Of a stretch of DNA of 12,080 bases, positions 1-7,499 are shown piece after piece (position 1 is the first letter of the stretch; each line of letters opens with the position of its first letter). The position numbers and the translations under genes are program-made. Source of the stretch: Burkholderiales bacterium (lineage in GTDB: Bacteria > Pseudomonadota > Gammaproteobacteria > Burkholderiales > SG8-39); the NCBI GenBank assembly GCA_919902965.1, contig CAKKSJ010000384.1, positions 1 to 12,080 of the forward strand. Reading direction: 5' to 3'. The notes below the pieces were generated by a model. The model ran no database searches, was not told the DNA's origin, and saw only the letters and a program-made list of their open reading frames with translations.

Positions 1-6
1 CCGCGC

Positions 7-59
7 GGATCGCCGATTGTGCGCGGATGAAAAGCATATCAGCGCACAATCGGCGATCC
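7..59. repeat. Perfect 18-bp inverted repeat (17-nt spacer)
   Basis: The arms at 7-24 and 42-59 are exact reverse complements (GGATCGCCGATTGTGCGC and its complement), separated by 17 bases. The right arm lies 43 bases past the stop of the molybdopterin oxidoreductase, so the repeat would form a strong hairpin at the end of that transcript. No T-run follows on the minus strand, so it is not a textbook intrinsic terminator. A processing/stability hairpin, a dyad operator for a gene left of the window, or the end of a small repeat element are all possible. The symmetry is certain; the role is not. Confidence 0.9.
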
Positions 60-102
60 TGTATAAAACTCAGCCGAAGCCGCCCGCGCCGGGCAGCATC
101 GG

Positions 103-2187
103 CTACGTGCTGACGGGCTCTATCTCGACCAGGCAATCGTAATAGGTCGCGGCTCCACCCATGTCGGCGGTCGCCTGCGAGGTGACTTCGTTGGCATTGC
201 AGCCATCGGGCGAGAGTTTCTTCCACCACACGGACGGCGCCGCCACCACGCCGACGCGCACCCGATCGGATACGCGTGCTTTCACGACGAAGCTGCCGCG
301 CCCGTTGTAAATGCGCACCTGGTTGCCGTCGCCGATGCGGCGCGGCGCGGCGTCTGCCGGATGAATATCGAGATAGGGTTCGCCCGCTTCTTTGAGTGCG
401 AACGCGAGATTGGCAAAGGAAGAATTAAGGAAATTGCGTGCTGGCGGCGAAATGAACGCGAGCGGATACTGTTTTGCCAGCTGCGGCGCGCTTTGCGCCG
501 ATTCGCGCGGCGGCGTATAGGTCGGCAGCGGATCCTGACCCAGGTCCAGCGCGGTCTGGCTCCAGAATTCGCACTTGCCCGAGGGCGTGGGAAAATTGCC
601 CTCGGCAAACGGCGCGAAGCGCGCCGGCAGATTGAGCCGCTGCCAGCCCCGCACTTTCAGACTTTCCCATTCGATGCCGGCCATGCGCGGATTCGACGAA
701 ACAAGCGCCTGGCGGCAGATATCCTCGTCCGAATCCTTGAAGCAGGATTCGTCGAATCCCATGCGCGCGGCGAGCAGGCGGAATACCTCGCTATTGGGTT
801 TGGCCTCCCCCAGCGGCGCGATCGCCGGGTTGTTGGCGAGCACATACAGGTGGCCATAGGACTTGTGCACGTCGTAGTGCTCCAACTGCGTGGTGGCCGG
901 CAGCACGATGTCGGCATAATCGGCGGTGTCGGTCAGAAAGATATCATGCACCACGGCAAACAGGTCCTCGCGCCGGAAACCCGCGATCACTTTCTGCGAG
1001 TCCGGACACACCGCCACCGGATTGTTGTTGTAGACGTAGATCGCGCGCACCGGCGGATCGGCCGCAGTGAGCGCAGCGCCGAGCGCCGACTGGTTGATGC
1101 TGCGCGGCCGGTTCGGCATCAGATCCGGACGTTCGAGCGCCGCGTGGTTCATTGCGTACCATTCGCCGGTGGACAGCGACACACCCCCGGCCGCATCGCG
1201 CCAGTGCCCGGTAAGCGCGGGCAGGCAGGCGACGGTACGCACCGCCATGCCGCCGCCCGAGTGGCGCTGCATGCCGTAATTGAGCCGGATCGCCGCCGGG
1301 CGCGCGGCCGCGTATGCGCGCGCGAGCGCCACGATCTGATCGGCAGCGAGACCGCAGAGGGCAGCGGCCTTGTGCGGCGTATATTCCTGCACGCGCTCGC
1401 GCAATTGCGCGAAACCGAGGGTATGGCGCTCGACGTAATCGGCGTCGTAGAGGTCCTCGTTGATGATCACATGCATCATGCCCAGCGCCAGCGCCGCGTC
1501 GGTGCCCGGCATGGGCGCGAGGTGCAGATCGCATTTCGCTGCAGTCAGGCTGCGATAGGGGTCGATCGCGATCAGCCTGGCGCCGCGGCGCTTCGCCTCC
1601 TGTACCCTCGACCAGAGGTGCAGGTTGGAGACGATGGGGTTGGAGCCCCAGATCAGGATCAGCTTCGCTTCCTCGAAGCGCTCCGGATCCATGCCGACGA
1701 GGCCGCCCAGGGTAATTTTCAGGCCCACTTTGCCGGCCGACGAGCACAGCGTGCGCTCCAGCAGGGATGCGCCCAGCCGGTGGAAGAAGCGCCGGTCCAT
1801 CGATGCGTACTGCACCAGCCCCATGGTGCCGGCGTAGCTGCAGGGCAGGATGGACTGCGGCTCGATCGCGGCAACCTCCTTGAACTTCGCCGCGATCGTG
1901 CTGAGCGCCTCGTCCCAGCTGATGCGCTCGAACCTGCCTTCGCCTTTGGCGCCGACGCGCTTGAGCGGATGCAGCACGCGCTCGCTGGAGTAGGTGCGGT
2001 CCAGGTAGCGCGCGACCTTGGTGCACAGCGTGCCCTGGGTGAAAGGCATGTCTTTTGCGCCCTCCACTTTCACCGCGACGCCATTCTCGACGCTGATGTG
2101 CATGCCGCAGGTGTCGGGGCAGTCGTGCGGGCAGGCGGCTTTTACGACTTTTCGCTCTACGCCTGGCTCGGCATGCTTTGCGCCCAT
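103..2187 (-). CDS. Molybdopterin oxidoreductase, soluble (DMSO-reductase superfamily)
   Basis: This 694-residue protein is a bis-MGD molybdenum (or tungsten) oxidoreductase catalytic subunit. The N-terminal [4Fe-4S] site is visible as C19-x3-C23-x3-C27 and C55 (in TLCTK). LCSSAG near 147-152 is the likely metal-ligand region. GSNP, NNNPVAVCPD and TDTADYADIVLPATTQ are typical cofactor-binding stretches, and the last ~120 residues form the molybdopterin-dinucleotide-binding barrel. There is no Tat or Sec signal, so it should be cytoplasmic. The start is ATG with GGAGG five bases upstream. No separate iron-sulfur, cytochrome or chaperone gene adjoins it, so the electron partner is unknown. It lies on the same strand as the GGT-like gene, 134 bp downstream of it, and may be co-transcribed. 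The substrate cannot be read from sequence; generic BisC/FdhF-like annotation is safest. Confidence 0.92.
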   Translation of the reverse strand: MGAKHAEPGVERKVVKAACPHDCPDTCGMHISVENGVAVKVEGAKDMPFTQGTLCTKVARYLDRTYSSERVLHPLKRVGAKGEGRFERISWDEALSTIAAKFKEVAAIEPQSILPCSYAGTMGLVQYASMDRRFFHRLGASLLERTLCSSAGKVGLKITLGGLVGMDPERFEEAKLILIWGSNPIVSNLHLWSRVQEAKRRGARLIAIDPYRSLTAAKCDLHLAPMPGTDAALALGMMHVIINEDLYDADYVERHTLGFAQLRERVQEYTPHKAAALCGLAADQIVALARAYAAARPAAIRLNYGMQRHSGGGMAVRTVACLPALTGHWRDAAGGVSLSTGEWYAMNHAALERPDLMPNRPRSINQSALGAALTAADPPVRAIYVYNNNPVAVCPDSQKVIAGFRREDLFAVVHDIFLTDTADYADIVLPATTQLEHYDVHKSYGHLYVLANNPAIAPLGEAKPNSEVFRLLAARMGFDESCFKDSDEDICRQALVSSNPRMAGIEWESLKVRGWQRLNLPARFAPFAEGNFPTPSGKCEFWSQTALDLGQDPLPTYTPPRESAQSAPQLAKQYPLAFISPPARNFLNSSFANLAFALKEAGEPYLDIHPADAAPRRIGDGNQVRIYNGRGSFVVKARVSDRVRVGVVAAPSVWWKKLSPDGCNANEVTSQATADMGGAATYYDCLVEIEPVST

Positions 2188-2213
2188 GAGGACCTCCGCG
2201 ATAGGGAGCGCAG

Positions 2214-2219
2214 ATTGTA
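2214..2219 (-). promoter_or_regulatory. Possible -10 box of the molybdopterin oxidoreductase gene
   Basis: The minus strand reads TACAAT here, five of six matches to the sigma-70 -10 consensus. It sits 26 bases upstream of the ATG at 2187, leaving room for a leader of about 20 nt that contains the GGAGG ribosome site. No good -35 hexamer lies 16-18 bases further upstream, so the call is weak. Confidence 0.3.
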
Positions 2220-2240
2220 GCGCGATTGGAATGCGCCTGC

Positions 2241-2264
2241 GCCCGGCGGCGCGCCGCCCGGGGC
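2241..2264. terminator. GC-rich hairpin between GGT-like and molybdopterin genes
   Basis: Bases 2245-2258 (GGCGGCGCGCCGCC) are a perfect palindrome. The flanks CCC at 2242-2244 and GGG at 2260-2262 extend the stem across one bulged C. It lies about 60 bases past the GGT-like stop and could attenuate or terminate that transcript before the next gene. No T-tract follows, and palindromes of this kind arise easily in GC-rich DNA. Confidence 0.3.
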
Positions 2265-2321
2265 GTACCCGCTCATTGCGTCAGCGCCGATGCGGCGAAC
2301 GCAGGCTTATGGCTTAAATTT

Positions 2322-3893
2322 TCAACTGGCACTCACGGCATAACTGGATCGCCGCGGGTCCGCTCCGGACATCAAGCTGCCGTCCTTCGATCGCATCACC
2401 GCATTCACGCCGCCCATCAAGCGAGACCAGGGACCAAGCTTGCGCACCAGAAAACCGGCCGCGGAGGCGGACGCGAACCAGTCCGGCGCGGCGCGATCTT
2501 CCATCATGAAGTCAAGACCGGCATCGTGGCGCATGCGCGGTGCTTCGATCGCCGCCTGCAGGTTCTGCCCGCGATCGTAGACATTGACCAGCACCTGAAA
2601 TATGGACTGCGGCTGGCCATGGTCACCGGGCGTCGCAATGGCCATCTCGCAGCCGTCCCGGATGACCAGTGCAGGACACAAGGTATGGAAAGGACGCATG
2701 CCGGGCATCAGCCCGAGCCCCGGGCCGGCGTCCAGGCGTTCCAGACACAGCCGGTTGTGCATGACGATGCCGGTGGACGGAGAGACGACGCCGCTTCCGA
2801 AATCATCGAACAGGCTCTGCACCCAGCTTACGGCATTGCCCCGTCGATCGATAATGACGAATGTGCTGGTATCGCCGCCGGCGGAGCGCGATTCAAAATC
2901 AAACGCTGCGCTTTCCTGGTCGAGCATGCCTGTCAGACGTTCCCGGCCAAGCAGGTCTTCGGGCAAGGCAATACGCGCCGGGTCGATCGCATACTGATCA
3001 CGGTATTTGAACGCCAGCCGCTTGATCTGCATATACAGGCGGGGATTCAGTCCAGCGCCGGCCTCGGGGCGGGCGCGCAGAATATCCCACAGTCCGGCGA
3101 GCAGCCCCAGGGCGATGCCCTGGGAATTGGGCGGGGCAAAATGCACCCGCGCACCATGAAATCGCGCCGAACCGGAAGCCGCGAAGATTGTCCGGTGTTC
3201 GGCCAGATCGGCCAGCGACAATAGCGCACCCGCGGCGCTGAGATCCGCAATCAGGTCCTTGCCCAGCGCGCCGCCGTAGAAGCTGGCGACACCATCCTTT
3301 GCGATACGCCGCAATGAACCCGCCAGCGCCTGCTGTTTCAAGCGGGCACCGAGTTCGCGAGGCGCACGCGGCCCGTATATGCGCGCGAGTTCCGGCGCCG
3401 CAGCTGTGCGCCTGCCGTAATCGTCCGAGGACAGGTAAGCCTGTAAACCCAGATCCACGGGAACGCCCTGGTCGGCGAGCGCGATGGCAGGTTCGAGCAG
3501 CGGGGCCAGCGGGCCGCCGCCGAATCGGTCGAGTGCCGCCTGCCAGGCATGTACCAGGCCGCAGGTGGAAATGGACAAGGGCCCGCGTGACGGAATCTCC
3601 TTGCGCCCCGCCAGGCGATAGAATTCCGGAGTGGCGTTGCCAGGGGTCGCGCCGCTGCCGTTAATGGCGCTTACCTTGCCGTCGCGGCAATCGAAATATA
3701 GCGCGAAACAATCCCCGCCGATGCCGTTCATTTGGGGCATCGCAACGCACAAGGCCGCCGAGCTTGCAACCGCGGCCTCGATAGCGGTTCCGCCGCGCTT
3801 GAGCACGTCGGCGCCGACCTCGGACGCGCGGTGATGGCCGCTGACGACCATGCCGGCGTCGGAAAAGATAATCGGCCGGTGCACAAACTCCAT
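2322..3893 (-). CDS. Gamma-glutamyltransferase-family Ntn hydrolase, cytoplasmic (YwrD/HpxW-like)
   Basis: This is a GGT-family N-terminal-nucleophile amidohydrolase of 523 residues. The autoprocessing nucleophile is T342 in GGDTSTF, followed by the family block DRRGNAVSWVQS...FGSGVVSPSTGI...NR. PNSQGIALG and TPGDHGQPQ supply further active-site loops. Self-cleavage before T342 would give subunits of about 341 and 182 residues. The GDT-x-FGSGVV-x-TGI pattern and the length resemble cytoplasmic YwrD-type and oxamate-amidohydrolase HpxW-type members more than secreted glutathione GGTs, and no signal peptide is present. An in-frame ATG at 3959 would add 22 residues inside the upstream gene. I prefer the ATG at 3893, one base after the M24 stop (TGACATG) and directly before the conserved start MEFVHRP. 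The substrate is uncertain: a gamma-glutamyl amide or other small amide. Confidence 0.9.
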   Translation of the reverse strand: MEFVHRPIIFSDAGMVVSGHHRASEVGADVLKRGGTAIEAAVASSAALCVAMPQMNGIGGDCFALYFDCRDGKVSAINGSGATPGNATPEFYRLAGRKEIPSRGPLSISTCGLVHAWQAALDRFGGGPLAPLLEPAIALADQGVPVDLGLQAYLSSDDYGRRTAAAPELARIYGPRAPRELGARLKQQALAGSLRRIAKDGVASFYGGALGKDLIADLSAAGALLSLADLAEHRTIFAASGSARFHGARVHFAPPNSQGIALGLLAGLWDILRARPEAGAGLNPRLYMQIKRLAFKYRDQYAIDPARIALPEDLLGRERLTGMLDQESAAFDFESRSAGGDTSTFVIIDRRGNAVSWVQSLFDDFGSGVVSPSTGIVMHNRLCLERLDAGPGLGLMPGMRPFHTLCPALVIRDGCEMAIATPGDHGQPQSIFQVLVNVYDRGQNLQAAIEAPRMRHDAGLDFMMEDRAAPDWFASASAAGFLVRKLGPWSRLMGGVNAVMRSKDGSLMSGADPRRSSYAVSAS

Positions 3894-3894
3894 G

Positions 3895-5073
3895 TCAGCT
3901 CTTGGAAAACAGCACGCGCGGGAAATCGGCAAATGTTCTGGCGCCGTCATCGGTGACAACGAAGGATTCGCTGATCACCAGGCCGTACTTGTCCATCCAC
4001 AACGCGGGAATGCAGTGGAAGCTCATGTTGTTTTCGAGCACGGTTTTGTCGCCGGCGCGCAGGCTGCAAGTCAGCTCGCCCCAGGTGGGCGGGTAACCGA
4101 TGCCGACCGGGTAACCGATACGCGAATCCTTTTCTATTCCGTGCTTGCTGATCGTCCGCTTCCATACCGCTTCCAGGTCTTCGCACCGCGCGCCGGGCCG
4201 CGCCGCGACCAGCACCTCGTGCAAACCCTCGGCAATAATGCCGGCGAGGCGCTGCATCTCGGCCGGGGGCTTGCCCAGATACACGCAGCGCGACAGCGGC
4301 ACGTGGTAGCGATGCCGGCATCCGCCCATCTCGATGTAAAACATCTCGTCCTGCTTCAATGGCGCATCCGACCAGCTCAAATGGGGAGCGGAGCACAGTT
4401 CGCCTACCATGGCATTGGGTGGCTTGCAGGTAAAGGTGCCGCCAATTTCCGGCGTGCCGCCGGTGGTGACTCGGTACAGCTCGGCCATGACATCGCATTG
4501 GCGCACGCCCACTGCCGCCTTGTCGACCGCCGCCTGCATCGCCGCCGCAGCAATCCTGCCTGCCTGCATCAGATATTCGATTTCGCGCTCGGACTTCTTC
4601 ATGCGCACCCAATTCACCAGCAGGAACGCATCGATGAACGTCGCGCGCGGCAGGTTTTCGGTAAGAATGGCATGCCAGCGGGCGGTATAGTAATAGTCGT
4701 CCATTTCGACGCCGATGCGAGCGGCGTCCCAGCCGCGCTCCTTGAGGATTCCGGCCAGATACTGCAGCGGATGCCGTTCGCTGGAGCCGACGTAGTTGTC
4801 GGGATAGGCAAGGATGCAGTCCTCGGACATGTACACGGTAAACCGGGCGCCTACCGCGTCCATTTTACGGCCGAACCAGATCGGTTCCTGCTGCTGCAGC
4901 GACACCACGACCATTTGCGGCGTATAAAACGAGCAGCCGTCATAACCGCTCAGGTAAAATTGATTGGCAGGACTGGCGACGAGCAGCAGGTCTATGCCTT
5001 TTTCGCGCATTTTCTCCTTCGTGCGGGCAAGGCGCTGGCGATACTCGCCGCTGTCGAACAATTCGATTTTCAT
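3895..5073 (-). CDS. M24-family hydrolase, DoeA (ectoine hydrolase)/creatinase-like
   Basis: This 392-residue protein has the two-domain creatinase/aminopeptidase-P architecture, with an N-terminal domain of about 155 residues and a C-terminal pita-bread domain. APH (229-231), YIEMGGCRHRYHVPLSR (246-262), GYPVGIGYPPTWGE and the ISESF near 367-371 fit the DoeA/EutD ectoine-hydrolase branch better than true Xaa-Pro peptidases. Most canonical M24 metal ligands are replaced: E248 and P259 for the two Asp, Y321 for His, I355 for Glu; only E369 remains. No other doe genes adjoin, so the substrate may differ from ectoine. An in-frame ATG at 5127 would add 18 atypical residues. The ATG at 5073 is preferred because MKIELFDSGEYRQRL matches the usual family N-terminus and the length then fits the ~400-residue family. 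It is translationally coupled to the GGT-like gene. Confidence 0.88.
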   Translation of the reverse strand: MKIELFDSGEYRQRLARTKEKMREKGIDLLLVASPANQFYLSGYDGCSFYTPQMVVVSLQQQEPIWFGRKMDAVGARFTVYMSEDCILAYPDNYVGSSERHPLQYLAGILKERGWDAARIGVEMDDYYYTARWHAILTENLPRATFIDAFLLVNWVRMKKSEREIEYLMQAGRIAAAAMQAAVDKAAVGVRQCDVMAELYRVTTGGTPEIGGTFTCKPPNAMVGELCSAPHLSWSDAPLKQDEMFYIEMGGCRHRYHVPLSRCVYLGKPPAEMQRLAGIIAEGLHEVLVAARPGARCEDLEAVWKRTISKHGIEKDSRIGYPVGIGYPPTWGELTCSLRAGDKTVLENNMSFHCIPALWMDKYGLVISESFVVTDDGARTFADFPRVLFSKS

Positions 5074-5160
5074 GTGGGCTCGTTTGGTCTTGTCTATGAA
5101 AAAACAGCTTTGGCAATAGATTATCATAAGGGCAAGCTGCGCTTACCACCGGGGTGTGCG
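5074..5160. promoter_or_regulatory. Divergent promoter region (M24 operon / metallophosphoesterase)
   Basis: These 87 bases separate two divergent start codons, so they must hold promoters for both units. The AT-rich core includes TTATCATAA (5121-5129), symmetric about its central base. On the minus strand this reads TATGATAATC, a possible -10 for the M24 gene that would start transcription downstream of the alternative ATG at 5127. No convincing -35 boxes are visible on either strand. Confidence 0.35.
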
Positions 5161-6201
5161 ATGAGATGTCTGATACAGGCAAAGGCTTTAATTCTGGTCG
5201 CGTCGGCCATCGTAGCGCTGCTTGCATGTGCCGGACAGCCTTTTCCGGCGCAGCCGGGTGCGCGGGCCCGAGGCGCGATAGAACCTCGAATGCTCGCGGC
5301 CGAGTACCTGCAGCGGCGCGCGGGGAAGCCGTTATTGTTGGTGGGCGCGGGCGACATCGCGCTCTGCGATCACGGGCAGGGCAAGTACGCCGAGGCCACG
5401 GCGAAGCTGCTCGAGGCGCTGCCCGATGCGCTGGTGTTCACCGCAGGCGACAACGCCTATCAGGACGGAACCCGGGAGCAGTTCACCGAGTGTTACGCCC
5501 GCTCCTGGGGCAGGCAGGGCATCAAGGAGCGCACCCTGCCGGCACCCGGTAATCACGACTATGGCAGCCGCCGCAGACCTCACGAGGCAAGCGCATATTT
5601 CAAGTATTTCGGCGCGGCCGCAGCCAACGCCGACACCGCGGGCAGGGGTTACTACAGCCTGGACCTGGGCAGCTGGCATATGGTGTCGCTCAATAGCGAT
5701 ATCGAAATGCGCCTCGCGCGCGAGAGCGAACTTGCGCCCGAGGCCAAGGCGGCGCTCGCGGACGAGGTCGCGCGCCAGCGCGCCTGGCTGGAGGCCGACC
5801 TCGCCGCCGCGCTGCGCCGGGGCACGCGGTGCATACTCGGGATCTGGCACCACCCGCGCTTTACCAGCGCACGGCGCGGTGACAATGTGGCTACAGCAGG
5901 ATTGTGGGAACGCATGAGCGCGGCGGGCGCGGATCTGGTAATTGCCGGCCACGAGCACATCTACGAAAGCTTCGCGCCGCGCAATGCCAGCGGCGCGCCC
6001 GATCCCGGCGGCATGCGCGAATTCGTGGTCGGCACCGGCGGAGCGGGCGGCGGCTACGCCTTGACCGCCGCGGCTTTCCACTTCGGCGTGCTCAAACTCA
6101 CGCTGGAGTCTGCCGGATACGCCTGGGAATTTCTCCCGATTGCCGGGGACAGCCTCAGCGACAAGGGTTCTGCGAATTGCAATCGCAAGCGCGCAGCTTG
6201 A
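5161..6201 (+). CDS. Calcineurin-like metallophosphoesterase, predicted lipoprotein
   Basis: This 346-residue protein carries a full metallophosphoesterase motif set for a two-metal centre: GAGDIALCD (D65), GDNAY (D97), GNHDYG (N131, H132), WHHPRF (H230/H231) and GHEHIYE (H264, H266). The N-terminus is a lipoprotein signal, with a hydrophobic stretch ending LLAC at C23, so it should be membrane-anchored facing the periplasm. It probably hydrolyses phosphomono- or diesters; the pattern resembles the purple-acid-phosphatase-like branch. The frame stays open far upstream, antisense to the M24 gene, but the signal peptide fixes the start at 5161. The ribosome site is weak (GGGG about 8 bases upstream). 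The serine hydrolase follows 42 bases downstream and is probably co-transcribed. Confidence 0.88.
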   Translation: MRCLIQAKALILVASAIVALLACAGQPFPAQPGARARGAIEPRMLAAEYLQRRAGKPLLLVGAGDIALCDHGQGKYAEATAKLLEALPDALVFTAGDNAYQDGTREQFTECYARSWGRQGIKERTLPAPGNHDYGSRRRPHEASAYFKYFGAAAANADTAGRGYYSLDLGSWHMVSLNSDIEMRLARESELAPEAKAALADEVARQRAWLEADLAAALRRGTRCILGIWHHPRFTSARRGDNVATAGLWERMSAAGADLVIAGHEHIYESFAPRNASGAPDPGGMREFVVGTGGAGGGYALTAAAFHFGVLKLTLESAGYAWEFLPIAGDSLSDKGSANCNRKRAA

Positions 6202-6243
6202 CCGGCATTATGGGAAAACCATTTCGAACGAGGATCGCATTCC

Positions 6244-7458
6244 ATGTCAAAACCTGAACCACCAGGCCTGATCTCTGCACGCCTTGCTTACATCAAGGAC
6301 GTATTCGACGCAGATGTGGCCAAAGGGACCATCCCGGGCGCCGTCGTGCTGATCGCGCGGCAGGGAGAACTCGCCTACCTGGAATCCTTCGGCTTTCGCG
6401 ACCGCGAAAAGCAATTGCCGATGACGACGGATTCGATTTTTCGCATCGCGTCCATGACCAAGCCCCTGGTCTCGGTGGCGATCATGATGCTGGCGGAAGA
6501 GGGCAGGATACGGCTGGTGAATCCGGTATCGACCTATCTCCCGGAACTGAAGAATCTGCAGGTCGGCGTCGAGGTCCTCGGGGCATTGGGCGAAGTGCAG
6601 CTGAAGCTGGAGCCCGCCAGGCGCGAGATGACGGTGCAGGATCTGCTGCGCCACACCGCGGGGCTGACCTACGGGCAGTTCGGCGATACGCTGGTGAAAA
6701 AAGCGTATCGCGAGGCGAACGTGTTCGACCCGAAACAGACCACCGCCGAGTTCATCGCCAAGCTGTCGCGCCTGCCGCTGCAGCACCAGCCGGGCGAGGT
6801 ATGGGACTACAGCATGGCTACGGACGTATTGGGACGCGTGGTCGAGGTGATCTCGGGCATGGACCTCGAAGCGTTCATCGCAGCGCGCATCGCCGCGCCG
6901 CTGGGCATGAAGGACACCGGTTTTTGCGTGGCGAAGGAGCAAGCGCAGCGCGTAGCCGAGCCGCAGATCGATGCGGCCACGGGCAAACGGCCGCCGATGC
7001 CGCGCGAGCTGACGCAGCGGCCGCGCTTTCTGTCTGGCGGCGGCGGCATGGTGTCGACCGCGCCGGATTACCTGCGTTTCGCACAGATGCTGCTGAACGG
7101 CGGCGAACTGGACGGCGTGCGCATTGTTTCGCGCAAGACTGTGGCGCTGATGACCAGCGATCAGCTGCCGCCAAACATCGCGTTTAACGCGGACACGCGC
7201 CCCCGCTTCGAAGAGTCCTCGCCCATGCCCGAATTCGGGCAGGGCTTCGGCCTGGGTTTTTGCGTGCGCAAGGAACCGGGGCGCAACCCGGTGCCGGGCT
7301 CGGTCGGTGATTTCTACTGGTCCGGCGTGTATGGCAGCTATTTCTGGGTCGATCCGCAGGAACAGCTGATCGGCGTGCTGATGTTGTACGCGCCCGATCT
7401 GCGCAGACACTACCGCGCGCTCATGCGGCAGCTCGTCTACCAGGCGCTGGCCGACTGA
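6244..7458 (+). CDS. Serine hydrolase, class C beta-lactamase family (EstB-like esterase)
   Basis: This 404-residue protein has the beta-lactamase/penicillin-binding-protein transpeptidase fold (PF00144 type). The nucleophile motif S70-M-T-K73 lies in RIASMTKP. The second motif is Y189-S-M, where many relatives have YSN. The third-motif region is SGVYGSYFWVDP, as in EstB-type esterases. DLLRHTAGLTYG and the glycine run in LSGGGGMVSTAPDYLRFAQ are also typical. No signal peptide is visible, so a cytoplasmic carboxylesterase is more likely than a cell-wall or beta-lactam enzyme. ATG at 6244 is preceded by GAGGA with a 9-base spacing. It follows the metallophosphoesterase by 42 bases. The substrate is not predictable. 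Confidence 0.92.
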   Translation: MSKPEPPGLISARLAYIKDVFDADVAKGTIPGAVVLIARQGELAYLESFGFRDREKQLPMTTDSIFRIASMTKPLVSVAIMMLAEEGRIRLVNPVSTYLPELKNLQVGVEVLGALGEVQLKLEPARREMTVQDLLRHTAGLTYGQFGDTLVKKAYREANVFDPKQTTAEFIAKLSRLPLQHQPGEVWDYSMATDVLGRVVEVISGMDLEAFIAARIAAPLGMKDTGFCVAKEQAQRVAEPQIDAATGKRPPMPRELTQRPRFLSGGGGMVSTAPDYLRFAQMLLNGGELDGVRIVSRKTVALMTSDQLPPNIAFNADTRPRFEESSPMPEFGQGFGLGFCVRKEPGRNPVPGSVGDFYWSGVYGSYFWVDPQEQLIGVLMLYAPDLRRHYRALMRQLVYQALAD

Positions 7459-7469
7459 GCCTGGTAAAT

Positions 7470-7492
7470 GCCGGCATCAGTGCCGTGCCGGC
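7470..7492. terminator. Stem-loop between convergent genes
   Basis: GCCGGCA (7470-7476) and TGCCGGC (7486-7492) form a perfect 7-bp stem with a 9-base loop. It lies in the 41-bp gap between the serine hydrolase stop and the stop of the convergent Spy-like gene, where a shared bidirectional terminator would be expected. No T-run accompanies it on either strand. Confidence 0.4.
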
Positions 7493-7499
7493 GCGGCGT

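Noticed and set aside
361..2220. 619-codon open frame on the plus strand, antisense to the molybdopterin oxidoreductase
   Set aside because: Its translation is Arg/His/Gln-rich with no recognisable motif, while the opposite strand encodes a full family protein. It is a GC-bias shadow frame.
2226..3224. 332-codon plus-strand frame opposite the GGT-like gene
   Set aside because: Low-complexity shadow composition; the minus strand carries the conserved GGT catalytic block.
3850..5160. 437-codon upstream extension in frame with the metallophosphoesterase, suggesting a large fusion protein
   Set aside because: It is antisense to the M24 gene, has no domain character, and the lipoprotein signal at 5161 marks the true N-terminus.
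6247..7410. 387-codon minus-strand frame opposite the serine hydrolase
   Set aside because: His/Arg/Gln-rich shadow of a real gene with SxxK and YxxA-type motifs on the plus strand.
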